From: JBBSJZ01 sp041739875
GTDB lineage: Bacteria > Planctomycetota > Planctomycetia > Pirellulales > Pirellulaceae
Direction: 5' to 3'
Length of the DNA stretch: 64,000 nt
Assembly (NCBI GenBank): GCA_041739875.1
Contig: JBGSNA010000182.1
Span: 61,252 to 125,251, forward strand
Part shown: positions 44,001 to 50,864 of the stretch, in pieces
Layout of the letters: each line of letters starts with the position of its first letter
Numbering within the stretch: the first letter of the stretch is position 1
Program-made: the position numbers and the translations under genes
Notes under the pieces: model-generated
Told to the model about the DNA's origin: nothing
The model's database searches: none
The model's input: the letters and a program-made list of their open reading frames with translations, nothing else

Positions 44001-44163
44001 TTACGAATCACAATTACTCGAGCTGACGGAGGATTCTGCGAGAGCGAAACGGCTGGTTCGGGATGTGTCGCTTCCCAAAGAGATCACGCCTGCGGAGTTT
44101 TCGGCATGGTACAGCATCGCGTCGGTGCTTCTCAATTTGCATGAAACGATCACGAAGGAGTAA
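41026..44163 (+). CDS. PSCyt1-DUF1549-DUF1553 exported cytochrome-like protein (copy 2)
   Basis: This 1045-residue paralogue of the upstream gene has a signal peptide, C-F-E-C-H near residue 44, DUF1549 with 'CAQCHDHKFDP' (about 326-336) and a C-terminal DUF1553 ('NRWWGELFGSGLV', 'NTPLQALTLLND'). The central spacer differs from copy 1, including an unusual Ser/Val/Asp run near residues 725-735. Its start overlaps the preceding DUF1501 stop as ATGA, and the second DUF1501 gene follows after four bases. Confidence 0.92.
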   Translation: MRYSIFASVIALVFGVALGVPCVAKQTSSVDFSRDVFQVLRRSCFECHGHEKQEGGLRLDEKTSVFDSSVIEAGNPDASEIVRRIELPKNHDEVMPVIGDPLSKREVSAIREWIADGAVWPDEFQPPPHWAYVAPRRAAWVNVSNESWIQNPIDRFVLARLDELNLTPSTKADDAVLLRRIYLDLIGLPPTLDEVRAFEADPSPVSLERTIDELLSRPQFGERWARPWLDLARYADSHGFQRDDFRDLWAYRDWVIRALNEDMPYDVFTIEQLAGDLLPDATQSQRIATGFHRCAPTNVEAGSLPEETRIEQVIDRVNTTASVWLGSTLECAQCHDHKFDPFTAKDYYRFLAFFNNTQLEADRQNPNSPSSIAFIGPSMAIANDELDSERSKIQLQRVTLKSDLAKRRSELEVDLISWVASLAERNKQAPQQHAIEVVGFESRGNTDTSEIRDDGAVLLVGSEPPPTDTYVVRGKLSASDVQAIRLDVLTDESLPGSGPGRGDSKRSNFVLHELTVSVVGADKQLRPLKFVKAMADFSQTNWDAAGAVDGDPKTGWAISPEFAKPHWAMFVLDEPLNPVTGNASAGIELQIEMSQQFGQARTIGCFKLSGISGNPSAESVDSNIVEIAALEPKTWTIKQRESLLDYRASLDSGTQAIERELGKNKQALDEFLPDTTQIMVELDQPRESSVFMRGDYRTPGEAVQPGTPEFLHAMKEMNGRSVDSDSVDNESVANRLTLARWLVDPSNPLVGRVAVNRWWGELFGSGLVRTPEDFGLKGETPTHPELLDWLAVEFTQNGWSMKHILKLIVMSATYQQSSAVSQELQELDDQNRWLARGPRVRLDAESIRDNALAIAGLISLKPYGPPIRPYQPDGIWSKVGGQNYAYDVSPGDEKYRRGVYVVIKRGAPYPSFVNFDADNRFACTVERSRSNTPLQALTLLNDPVYVEAAKAIAIRACRATTSQSIESAISDELRRCTARIPGAEEVAVLSRLYESQLLELTEDSARAKRLVRDVSLPKEITPAEFSAWYSIASVLLNLHETITKE

Positions 44164-44167
44164 GCCG

Positions 44168-45583
44168 ATGGACGTTGAAAACAGAATGGTGAATCGACGG
44201 GCGTTTGGTCAAAGCGGCGCCGTTGGCTTGGGGTCGATTGCACTCGCCAGTTTGTTTAAGTCGGCGTCAGCCGAAACAGCGAATTTGTTGGCAGCGCATT
44301 CGCCGCATTTTGCACCGCGTGCGAAGCACGTGATTTACTTGCACATGATTGGTGCGCCGTCGCAACTGGACTTGTTCGACGAGAAGCCAGAGCTGTCCAA
44401 GTGGCATGGTGAGCCGTGTCCCCCAGAAGTCACGAACGGTCGCGATTTTGCGTTCATTGGAAAGACTTCGACGCTTGCTGCGTCGCCTTGGAAGTTCAAT
44501 CGGCATGGTGAATCTGGCCAAACGATGTCGGAGCTTTTGCCGCATTTGGCAACCGTCTCGGACGATATCGCCATAATTCGTTCGATGCACACTGACGAGA
44601 TCAATCATGCGCCGGCACAGATGTTTCTGCATAGCGGTTTTGGTCGAGGTGGTCGGCCAAGTTTTGGGTCCTGGGTGACGTATGGACTGGGCAGCGAGAA
44701 TGAAGACATGCCCGCGTACGTGGTGCTGTTGAGCGGGCCAGCCGGTGGTGCCGGAACGAGTTTGTGGTCGACCGGTTTCTTGCCGAGCGTGTACCAGGGG
44801 ATCCAATTTCGTTCGTCGGGTGATCCGGTGTTGTTTCTTTCTAGCCCGGACGGACACGACGAGACCGATCGGCGCCGAGTGCTCGACACACTCGGTCATT
44901 TGAACCAAAAGCATTTTGAGAGTACTGGCGACGTTGAGATACAAACACGGATTGCCCAGTATGAAATGGCGTTTCGAATGCAGGCGTCGGTGCCTGATTT
45001 GATGGACATCAGTGGCGAGACGGCTGAGACGCTCGATTCCTACGGAGCAAAACCAGGTAAAGCCTTGTTTGCGAATAATTGTTTACTCGCGCGGCGTTTG
45101 GTTGAGCGCGGTGTGCGGCTGATTGAGTTGTATGACTCGGATTGGGATCATCACGGCGGTTTGACGACCCGATTGCCCGCGAAATGCAACGACGTAGACC
45201 AGCCGATGGCGGCACTGATCAAGGACTTAAAGCAACGCGGGCTGTTCAATGATACGTTGATCATTTGGGGCTCGGAGTTTGGACGAACGCCGCTTGCTCA
45301 AGGCAATGCGAGTCGCAATGGCGGCGTTCCGGGGCGGGACCACCACAAGGACGCTTACACGATGTGGTTGGCCGGCGGCGGGATCAAGGGCGGAGTCAGC
45401 CACGGTTCCAGCGATGATTTTGGGATGGATATCGCCGAGAATGGTGTTCACGTTCACGATCTGAACGCGACGCTTCTGCATTTGCTTGGCCTGGATCATG
45501 AACGGCTCACATTCCGTTATCAAGGACGTGAGTTTCGGTTAACGGACGTCCACGGTAAGATCGTGCGAGAAATATTGGCCTAG
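44168..45583 (+). CDS. DUF1501 Tat-exported protein (copy 2)
   Basis: This 471-residue protein is a close paralogue of the 39602 gene. Tat-like leader 'NRRAFGQSGAVG'. Conserved sites include 'HMIGAPSQLDLFD', 'NHAPAQMFLHSG', 'WDHHGGL', 'WGSEFGRTP' and 'GRDHHKDAY', followed by 'VHDLNATLLHLLGLDHERL' split across the C-terminal half. The start at 44168 gives the proper leader and follows the previous stop by four bases. It closes the four-gene block. Confidence 0.93.
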   Translation: MDVENRMVNRRAFGQSGAVGLGSIALASLFKSASAETANLLAAHSPHFAPRAKHVIYLHMIGAPSQLDLFDEKPELSKWHGEPCPPEVTNGRDFAFIGKTSTLAASPWKFNRHGESGQTMSELLPHLATVSDDIAIIRSMHTDEINHAPAQMFLHSGFGRGGRPSFGSWVTYGLGSENEDMPAYVVLLSGPAGGAGTSLWSTGFLPSVYQGIQFRSSGDPVLFLSSPDGHDETDRRRVLDTLGHLNQKHFESTGDVEIQTRIAQYEMAFRMQASVPDLMDISGETAETLDSYGAKPGKALFANNCLLARRLVERGVRLIELYDSDWDHHGGLTTRLPAKCNDVDQPMAALIKDLKQRGLFNDTLIIWGSEFGRTPLAQGNASRNGGVPGRDHHKDAYTMWLAGGGIKGGVSHGSSDDFGMDIAENGVHVHDLNATLLHLLGLDHERLTFRYQGREFRLTDVHGKIVREILA

Positions 45584-45632
45584 CCATTCACGTTCGCCGT
45601 CTTCCGCCGGTCCTTCATCGCAGCCTACTCGT

Positions 45633-46337
45633 ATGCCATCCGCCCGATCGATCGCCGTCATCATCCCAGCTGCGGGTAGCGGCAGCCGTTTTGGTGACGT
45701 ACGCAACAAAGTTTTTGCGATGCTTGCCGGCAAGCCGTTATGGATGCACTGCGTCGAACGTTTCCATGCGAGAGTGGAAGTGTCACGGATCGTACTCGCG
45801 GTCTCCGATGAGGACCGCGAAACATTCGAACAACAAGCCACCGACTTAGCAATTCGTGAGAAAATCGCGTTTTGTCGAGGTGGAAGCGAGCGGAGCGACA
45901 GTGTCGCTGCGGCGCTCGCGACGCTCGATAGCGACAATAATGTGCAATGGATCGCTGTGCACGACGCCGCCCGACCGTTGGTGCAAGACGAGGACCTGAG
46001 TGCGGTATTTGAAATGGCGAAGCTGACCGGGGCAGCGATTCTCGCGACGCCGATTACTGGCACCGTGAAACGTGGAATGGCTGACGCAGTCGGCTGTACG
46101 ACGGTGGATCGGCGTGAACTTTGGACGGCTCTGACACCTCAAGTTTTTCGCGCCGATGTGTTACGCTCTTCGTATGCTCGCCACCATGGCTTTCCCGTCA
46201 CCGATGATGCCCAACTCGTCGAACGGGCCGGACACTCCGTCGCATTGGTGCATGGCGCCGCGGATAACCTGAAAATCACCTTCCCCGAAGATCTCCAGCT
46301 CGCTGAAGCGATACTAAAACGATATGGCAATCGATAA
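45633..46337 (+). CDS. ispD: 2-C-methyl-D-erythritol 4-phosphate cytidylyltransferase
   Basis: This MEP isoprenoid pathway enzyme transfers CMP to methylerythritol phosphate. The nucleotide-binding loop 'IPAAGSGSRFG' is followed by 'RNKVF' where the family usually has PK. Other signatures are 'VHDAARPL' near 108, 'RRELWTALTPQVF' near 152, 'TDDAQLVE' near 189 and 'NLKITFPEDL' near 210. The 234-residue length is normal. Its end overlaps the tyrS start by 14 bases, so the two essential genes are co-translated. Confidence 0.95.
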   Translation: MPSARSIAVIIPAAGSGSRFGDVRNKVFAMLAGKPLWMHCVERFHARVEVSRIVLAVSDEDRETFEQQATDLAIREKIAFCRGGSERSDSVAAALATLDSDNNVQWIAVHDAARPLVQDEDLSAVFEMAKLTGAAILATPITGTVKRGMADAVGCTTVDRRELWTALTPQVFRADVLRSSYARHHGFPVTDDAQLVERAGHSVALVHGAADNLKITFPEDLQLAEAILKRYGNR

Positions 46338-47619
46338 GAACTTGATCGAAGAACTGCGTTGGCGTGGCCTGATTTCGCAGATGACGGACGAAGCCGGGAT
46401 GGCAAAGTTGCTCAGCGAAGGGCCTCAAACGATTTATATCGGGTTCGACCCAACGGCGTCGAGCTTGCATGTTGGTGGGCTGATGCAGCTCATGATGTTG
46501 CGACGGTTCCAGCGTGCTGGACACCGACCGATTGCTCTCGTCGGAGGCGCGACGGGAATGATCGGCGACCCGAGCGGTAAAAGCGAAGAACGCAATCTTC
46601 TCTCCGCAGAACAATTGCAAGCGAACGTCGATGGTGTCGCAGCTCAAATGCGCCAGTTCCTGGATTTCGAAGGCCCGAATGCGGCCCTGCTGTTGAACAA
46701 TTTCGAGTGGATGAAAGGATACGGTTACCTCGCGTTTTTGCGGGACGTCGGCAAGAGCTTTCCCGTGGGCGCAATGATGGGGAAAGAGTCCGTGCGTTCG
46801 CGTTTGGAAAGCGAAGCCGGTCTGAGTTACACCGAGTTCTCCTATATGTTGCTCCAAGCGTATGACTTCGTGTACCTCGCCAAAGAGCACGGTTGTCGGA
46901 TCCAAGCTGGTGGTAGCGACCAATGGGGTAACATCACCGCTGGTATCGATCTTGGACGACGGATGATCAGCACACAATTGTTCGGACTCACCGCGCCGCT
47001 GCTAACGACAAGCGACGGTCGCAAGATGGGTAAAACGGAACGTGGCGCAATTTGGCTAGCACCCGAGCGAACGAGCCCCTACGCGTTCTACCAATACTGG
47101 ATCAACGTCGCCGATGACGATGTCATGCGTTGCATCGCGTTCTTGACCGAAATCGATCGCGATGAGCACGACGCGTTGGCGGAACAAACAAAGGCAAACT
47201 CCGGAGCCCGCGCGGCCCAGAAACGGCTTGCTGAGTGGATGACCCAACTCGTCCACGGAGATGCTGGCTTAGCATCTGCCAAACGCGCGACCGATATCTT
47301 TTTTGGTGGCGAATTTGACGATGCCAGCGACAGTCAACTATCGGAAATCTTTTCGGACGTACCGAGTTGCGATGTTGAACGATTGAGCCTTGGCGGTGAA
47401 GGCTTTTGGATTGTCGAAGCGTTACAGAAAGCCGGCTTGGCAAAAAGCAGCAGCGAAGCGCGTCGCTCCATCCAGGACGGTGGTGTGTACATCAATAATC
47501 GACGCATCGACGACGTGAATCGACGTCTGAGCGAAACCGACCTAGCCAGCGAAACGGTCATGGTTCTTCGCAAAGGCAAGCGTAATTACGCGCTCCTGCG
47601 TTTCGCCAACCTAGCGTAA
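46324..47619 (+). CDS. tyrS: Tyrosyl-tRNA synthetase
   Basis: The 431-residue class I synthetase has the HIGH-equivalent 'SLHVGG' near residue 45, the tyrosine-binding 'GGSDQWGN' near 200, and KMSKS-equivalent 'KMGKT' near 238. The C-terminus (about 365-431) is an S4 RNA-binding domain: 'SSSEARRSIQDGGVYINN' falls at its core. ATG 46324 overlaps the ispD end. Confidence 0.97.
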   Translation: MAIDKNLIEELRWRGLISQMTDEAGMAKLLSEGPQTIYIGFDPTASSLHVGGLMQLMMLRRFQRAGHRPIALVGGATGMIGDPSGKSEERNLLSAEQLQANVDGVAAQMRQFLDFEGPNAALLLNNFEWMKGYGYLAFLRDVGKSFPVGAMMGKESVRSRLESEAGLSYTEFSYMLLQAYDFVYLAKEHGCRIQAGGSDQWGNITAGIDLGRRMISTQLFGLTAPLLTTSDGRKMGKTERGAIWLAPERTSPYAFYQYWINVADDDVMRCIAFLTEIDRDEHDALAEQTKANSGARAAQKRLAEWMTQLVHGDAGLASAKRATDIFFGGEFDDASDSQLSEIFSDVPSCDVERLSLGGEGFWIVEALQKAGLAKSSSEARRSIQDGGVYINNRRIDDVNRRLSETDLASETVMVLRKGKRNYALLRFANLA

Positions 47620-47620
47620 C

Positions 47621-47643
47621 TTGCTTGTTTTCGATCCAAGCAA
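47621..47643 (+). terminator. Hairpin after tyrS without a clear T tract
   Basis: TTGCTTG and CAAGCAA form a 7-base stem around a 9-base loop, two bases after the stop. No run of T follows, so it is only terminator-like. Confidence 0.3.
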
Positions 47644-47718
47644 ATCATCGCAACGATTGCCGTAAGGAAACGTTGGAGGGCCCATACGGCTTTGCCGAAT
47701 CGACTCACGACCGCAGCA

Positions 47719-47949
47719 CTAGCCATTCTCCATCAGCCGAGCAGAATTTTCCTTGATGTAGTCGTCTGCGTCGTCCATCTCTGCAAATTTGATCGCATCG
47801 GACGCAATCGCGGACCAGTTGTTGCCAGTCCATATTTGGTAAATCTGGTCGTTCACTCGTTTTGGTGCAGTCTTGCTTGGCGAATCGCCCAATATGCGAT
47901 CAGACGTGATCACGAAATGTTCATCTTGCGCGCGTGCCATGACACCCAT
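47719..47949 (-). CDS. Small hypothetical protein
   Basis: This 76-residue predicted soluble protein has no signal peptide or membrane helix. It has a convincing amino-acid mix with 'QIYQIWTGNNWSAIASD' and an acidic C-terminal helix ('EMDDADDYIKEN'). AGGA lies upstream of the ATG at 47949; an alternative ATG is three codons in. It is convergent with tyrS. Not recognised. Confidence 0.55.
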   Translation of the reverse strand: MGVMARAQDEHFVITSDRILGDSPSKTAPKRVNDQIYQIWTGNNWSAIASDAIKFAEMDDADDYIKENSARLMENG

Positions 47950-48248
47950 CGGTTCATCCTTGTCTCAAGTCTAAGCGTAATCAAATGTAAAGTCAGGAGA
48001 AACTGAAGCATCGTCCGGCGTCTTGTTCGGCACTCTTCGACGTTGTCTCCTCTCGTTCGCTCAGTATAGGCACATAACGAGAGCTTGAACGACCGATTGA
48101 ACGATTATCCGAAAGTCGTTTCAACTGCCATTAAAAACAGCGTTTTTGAAATGCTTGGTATGAATCTCGGCATTCAAAGAGTCCGAGTTCTCACCGGTTG
48201 TTGCCGCAGACGACTCTCCTTGATCATGCTTTATCGTCGCGCACGCTG

Positions 48249-48278
48249 ATACTAGCACGGGCTCATACTGGCACGGGC
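48249..48278 (+). repeat. Direct repeat of 14 bases
   Basis: ATACT(A/G)GCACGGGC occurs twice, at 48249-48262 and 48265-48278, with one difference and a two-base gap. It lies about 70 bases before the heptamer array. Confidence 0.6.
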
Positions 48279-48346
48279 AGCGTTCCCAAACATCGCTCGG
48301 TCTCCGTTACGAATTTCGGAACGGCCTCTCAAGCGACGAATGCTCA

Positions 48347-48402
48347 TAGCTAACAGCTAACAGCTAACAGCTAACAGCTAATAGCTAATAGCTAATAGCT
48401 AA
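48347..48402 (+). repeat. Heptamer tandem array, 8 units
   Basis: Eight head-to-tail copies of (T/C)AGCTAA run from 48347 to 48402 with no interruptions: one T unit, four C units, then three T units. The array stops four bases short of the stop codon of the minus-strand redoxin-fusion gene, so it lies in its 3' untranslated region. Confidence 0.9.
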
Positions 48403-48406
48403 CATC

Positions 48407-50287
48407 TCATTGCTTCTTTCGATTGTTCTCGATGTACCGCTGTTGGTCGAGGTGAAGTTCCGCGAGCTCAGATTCCTTCTTGCACGTGCACTGGAACGTG
48501 CAGAGCAACATTTCGTCGGTCGAGTCCTCGCCCCATTGAACAAGTTTTGGTGGGGAGTTGGGGTTCAGCGGGTTTTCGCTGGAGTTATCAAACCACGCGT
48601 CGACATTGATTCGCGTGCCTTGGGGGAGCATCATGGGTCGAGTGAAAGCGTATTGGCCTTGCCAGTTGAAGTCCCACTCTTTGATCCAAAGCATCGGCAC
48701 GACGCGTCCGTCGGGCAGTTTCGCGGATACTTTGATTTCACTGCCAAGCACGTGCATGTGCGGTACGATATCGAGCACGAGCGTCGGTACGGGGAGTGTG
48801 TAGTAGGCATGCTCAATGTGATGTGCGTTGCCCGCGGGGATGTTGATGCGTTTGTTACCAACCTGGATTTCAGCAACGACTTGTTGAGCGGACGTTGGTG
48901 CGAAATACAATCCGATCATGGACCGGTCGTGTTCGAGTTTTCCTGTCGTGACATAATGGATCTCAGCAACGATATCTGCATCACGCTGAATCAATCGCCC
49001 CATGCCGTCGGGCAAACGGTGGGCTCTCATTCCTGGAAACCAACTGCTTAGAGTCCCTTGCGATTCGAATCTCGGGCCGCCGAATCCAGCGTAGCCAGGT
49101 CCTGGGGTCGCTGCGTCAAGTTTCCGACCCATGTGCTTCGTATCCAGATAGAAACTGGCATGGTGAACCGACTGTGGCGTTCCTGGATGGAAGTCGATTG
49201 CGGAAATGAGACGGCCTTCGGCCAGATTCGACGGTATCACAAAGTAATGACGAAGATCCGGGCCGCTCGCGGGAATGGTGAAGACATCTTTCATGGAAAG
49301 AATTAAATCCGGCTCGCCAAGTGGCCAGCCCTCACTCACCGTGGCCGGCGTCGGTAAGTCCGCGACATCGCCTTCGGCTTTCCCGCTTTCGACCCACGCT
49401 TGGACCAACGACAATTCGTGCTGTGATAGACGTTGTTCGTCGCGAAACGGTGCGAAGCCAGTCTCAGGTTTCCACGGTGGCATGAACCGAGAATGAGTTA
49501 CCTCGATGATCTGGTTCGCATGCGCGCTCACGTCTTCGAACGTTAGCAAGTCAAAGGGGCCCGAACGATTTGGGCGATGGCATGATGTGCAGTGCGATTG
49601 AATAATCGGCGCGATATCGCGTGTGTACGTGACGTCACCCGACGTAATCTTGTTCGGTGGATCCTCGAGTCGACATCCGACTGGCGACGTTTGCGGTGTT
49701 ATGATCGGTGTGCCGCTCGCGGCGGATTCGATCGCATCCAATAAATAAGATTGCTTGGCAACACTTAGCTTTTGTCCCACGCGAACATAAAGGTCGTCGA
49801 TCGCGCCACGGTACAAGACACGATTTGATCGATCCAGGACAAAGGCTTCGGGTGTATGCGTAGGGGCGAGGGCCATTCGCAATTCGCCGGAACCATCAAA
49901 CAGCACTGGGAACTGGATCGCGTACTTCGTGTGGTGATCGCGAACTTTGCTCAACGTCACCGACGGATCTGAGACAACACCATAGAACTCGATGCCACGC
50001 TTGCGATTCGCATTCGCGAGTTCGCCGAGTTGTGGCAAATATCCGTTGCTGATGGGACACACGGTTGAAAGAAACACAACGACCACAGCTCTCGTGCCCG
50101 GTTGGTCGCCAAGCCGACACAACTTGCCAGTCAAATCGACGCACTTCATTGGTATCGCCGACACTGGTTGCCCCATGGCGATGGGAGAACGGTGTGACAG
50201 CAGTGGCACAGTGACTGCGAGAGCAAACAGCAGCCTCGCTTCGGGTCGGGAAAGGCGGAACGATCGCATCCAACGCAACGCATCCAT
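48407..50287 (-). CDS. Exported redoxin - cytochrome c - PHM-like fusion protein
   Basis: The 626-residue protein has a signal peptide (about 7-38), a redoxin/AhpC-TSA domain ('VVVFLSTVCPISNGYLPQ', about 68-85, single reactive-type Cys), a c-type heme motif CTSCH ('SHCTSCHRPNRSGPFDL', near 210), and a C-terminal ~300 residues like type II copper ascorbate-dependent monooxygenases, with 'HHASFY', 'EIHYVTTGK' and 'PHMHVLGSEIKV' offering His/Met copper ligands. This planctomycete fusion is probably periplasmic; substrate unknown. An open frame extends 340 bases further upstream but lacks protein-like content. Confidence 0.82.
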   Translation of the reverse strand: MDALRWMRSFRLSRPEARLLFALAVTVPLLSHRSPIAMGQPVSAIPMKCVDLTGKLCRLGDQPGTRAVVVVFLSTVCPISNGYLPQLGELANANRKRGIEFYGVVSDPSVTLSKVRDHHTKYAIQFPVLFDGSGELRMALAPTHTPEAFVLDRSNRVLYRGAIDDLYVRVGQKLSVAKQSYLLDAIESAASGTPIITPQTSPVGCRLEDPPNKITSGDVTYTRDIAPIIQSHCTSCHRPNRSGPFDLLTFEDVSAHANQIIEVTHSRFMPPWKPETGFAPFRDEQRLSQHELSLVQAWVESGKAEGDVADLPTPATVSEGWPLGEPDLILSMKDVFTIPASGPDLRHYFVIPSNLAEGRLISAIDFHPGTPQSVHHASFYLDTKHMGRKLDAATPGPGYAGFGGPRFESQGTLSSWFPGMRAHRLPDGMGRLIQRDADIVAEIHYVTTGKLEHDRSMIGLYFAPTSAQQVVAEIQVGNKRINIPAGNAHHIEHAYYTLPVPTLVLDIVPHMHVLGSEIKVSAKLPDGRVVPMLWIKEWDFNWQGQYAFTRPMMLPQGTRINVDAWFDNSSENPLNPNSPPKLVQWGEDSTDEMLLCTFQCTCKKESELAELHLDQQRYIENNRKKQ

Positions 50288-50864
50288 GTCCGGGTTTCGA
50301 TCGTAGGAGAGAAGAGAAGAGAAGAGAAGAGAAGACAGACGTGACGTGTACTTTATCCAGAAAGTCTCTCCCGATTCTAACCGCTGACCCGCATGCTGTG
50401 GGGTGAGATCTTGTAACATCCGGTATTTTGTGGTTGACGGACCACATCGCAGCGTGCCCATGCCAATTCGCGATGCACAACGCACGTTCCCCGCTCGTCG
50501 CGCAAGGCAAGGCTCCTCGGTACCGCAGCGTTGTAAGCCGTTAAGTATGATTTCCCTAGCTGGGCCGGATGGGAAGGTCGTTCCGCATGACATCGACGAC
50601 ATCCAACGCCCTGTCGCCCACTTCAACCGTAGTCTGAGTCATGACACACAGCGAGTTTGCCGCAGACAACTTGTGGGGAGGTATCGGAACCGCATCGGCA
50701 GACAGTGCTACGGCGATTCCACCAGCAGCCAGTACAACTCGATCGAATTTCGTCTCTTATCGCTCGTCGGTCGAGCACCCTCAGACCGACTGCTTGCTTC
50801 GTTCCAAATGGTGGTTGATCTGGCGCAGTACATATGGTGCAAGCGATGCTAACTTCCGATTAGT
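50288..50864 (+). other. Intergenic region with a pentamer array, no supported gene
   Basis: About 580 bases between two minus-strand genes. Holds a (GAGAA)5 array listed separately. Open frames exist on both strands, but none has a ribosome site, family match or signal. A minus-strand frame near 50545-50750 has a protein-like composition yet no good start, so a decayed gene is possible. Confidence 0.5.
50309..50333 (+). repeat. Pentamer microsatellite (GAGAA)5
   Basis: Five perfect GAGAA units, read as (TTCTC)5 on the gene strand, lie 21-46 bases upstream of the redoxin-fusion start codon. A pentamer can change frame or promoter/leader spacing by slippage. Confidence 0.85.

Larger units (their letters stand above)
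47950..48406 (+). other. Intergenic region carrying two short repeat blocks
   Basis: About 460 bases without a supported gene. It contains a 14-base direct repeat (48249-48278) and an eight-unit heptamer array (48347-48402), both listed separately. No tRNA, riboswitch or clear promoter was recognised. Confidence 0.5.

Noticed and set aside
47621..47643. Strong intrinsic terminator after tyrS
   Set aside because: The stem is good but no T tract follows; kept only as a low-confidence hairpin.
48347..48402. CRISPR array
   Set aside because: Heptamer repeats are directly abutted with no spacers and no cas genes are near, so this is a simple tandem repeat.
50403..50852. Plus-strand 149-codon open frame in the gap before the RND operon
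   Set aside because: No ribosome site, Arg/Cys/Ser-rich composition, no family match. A minus-strand stretch there is slightly more protein-like but has no start, so neither is annotated.
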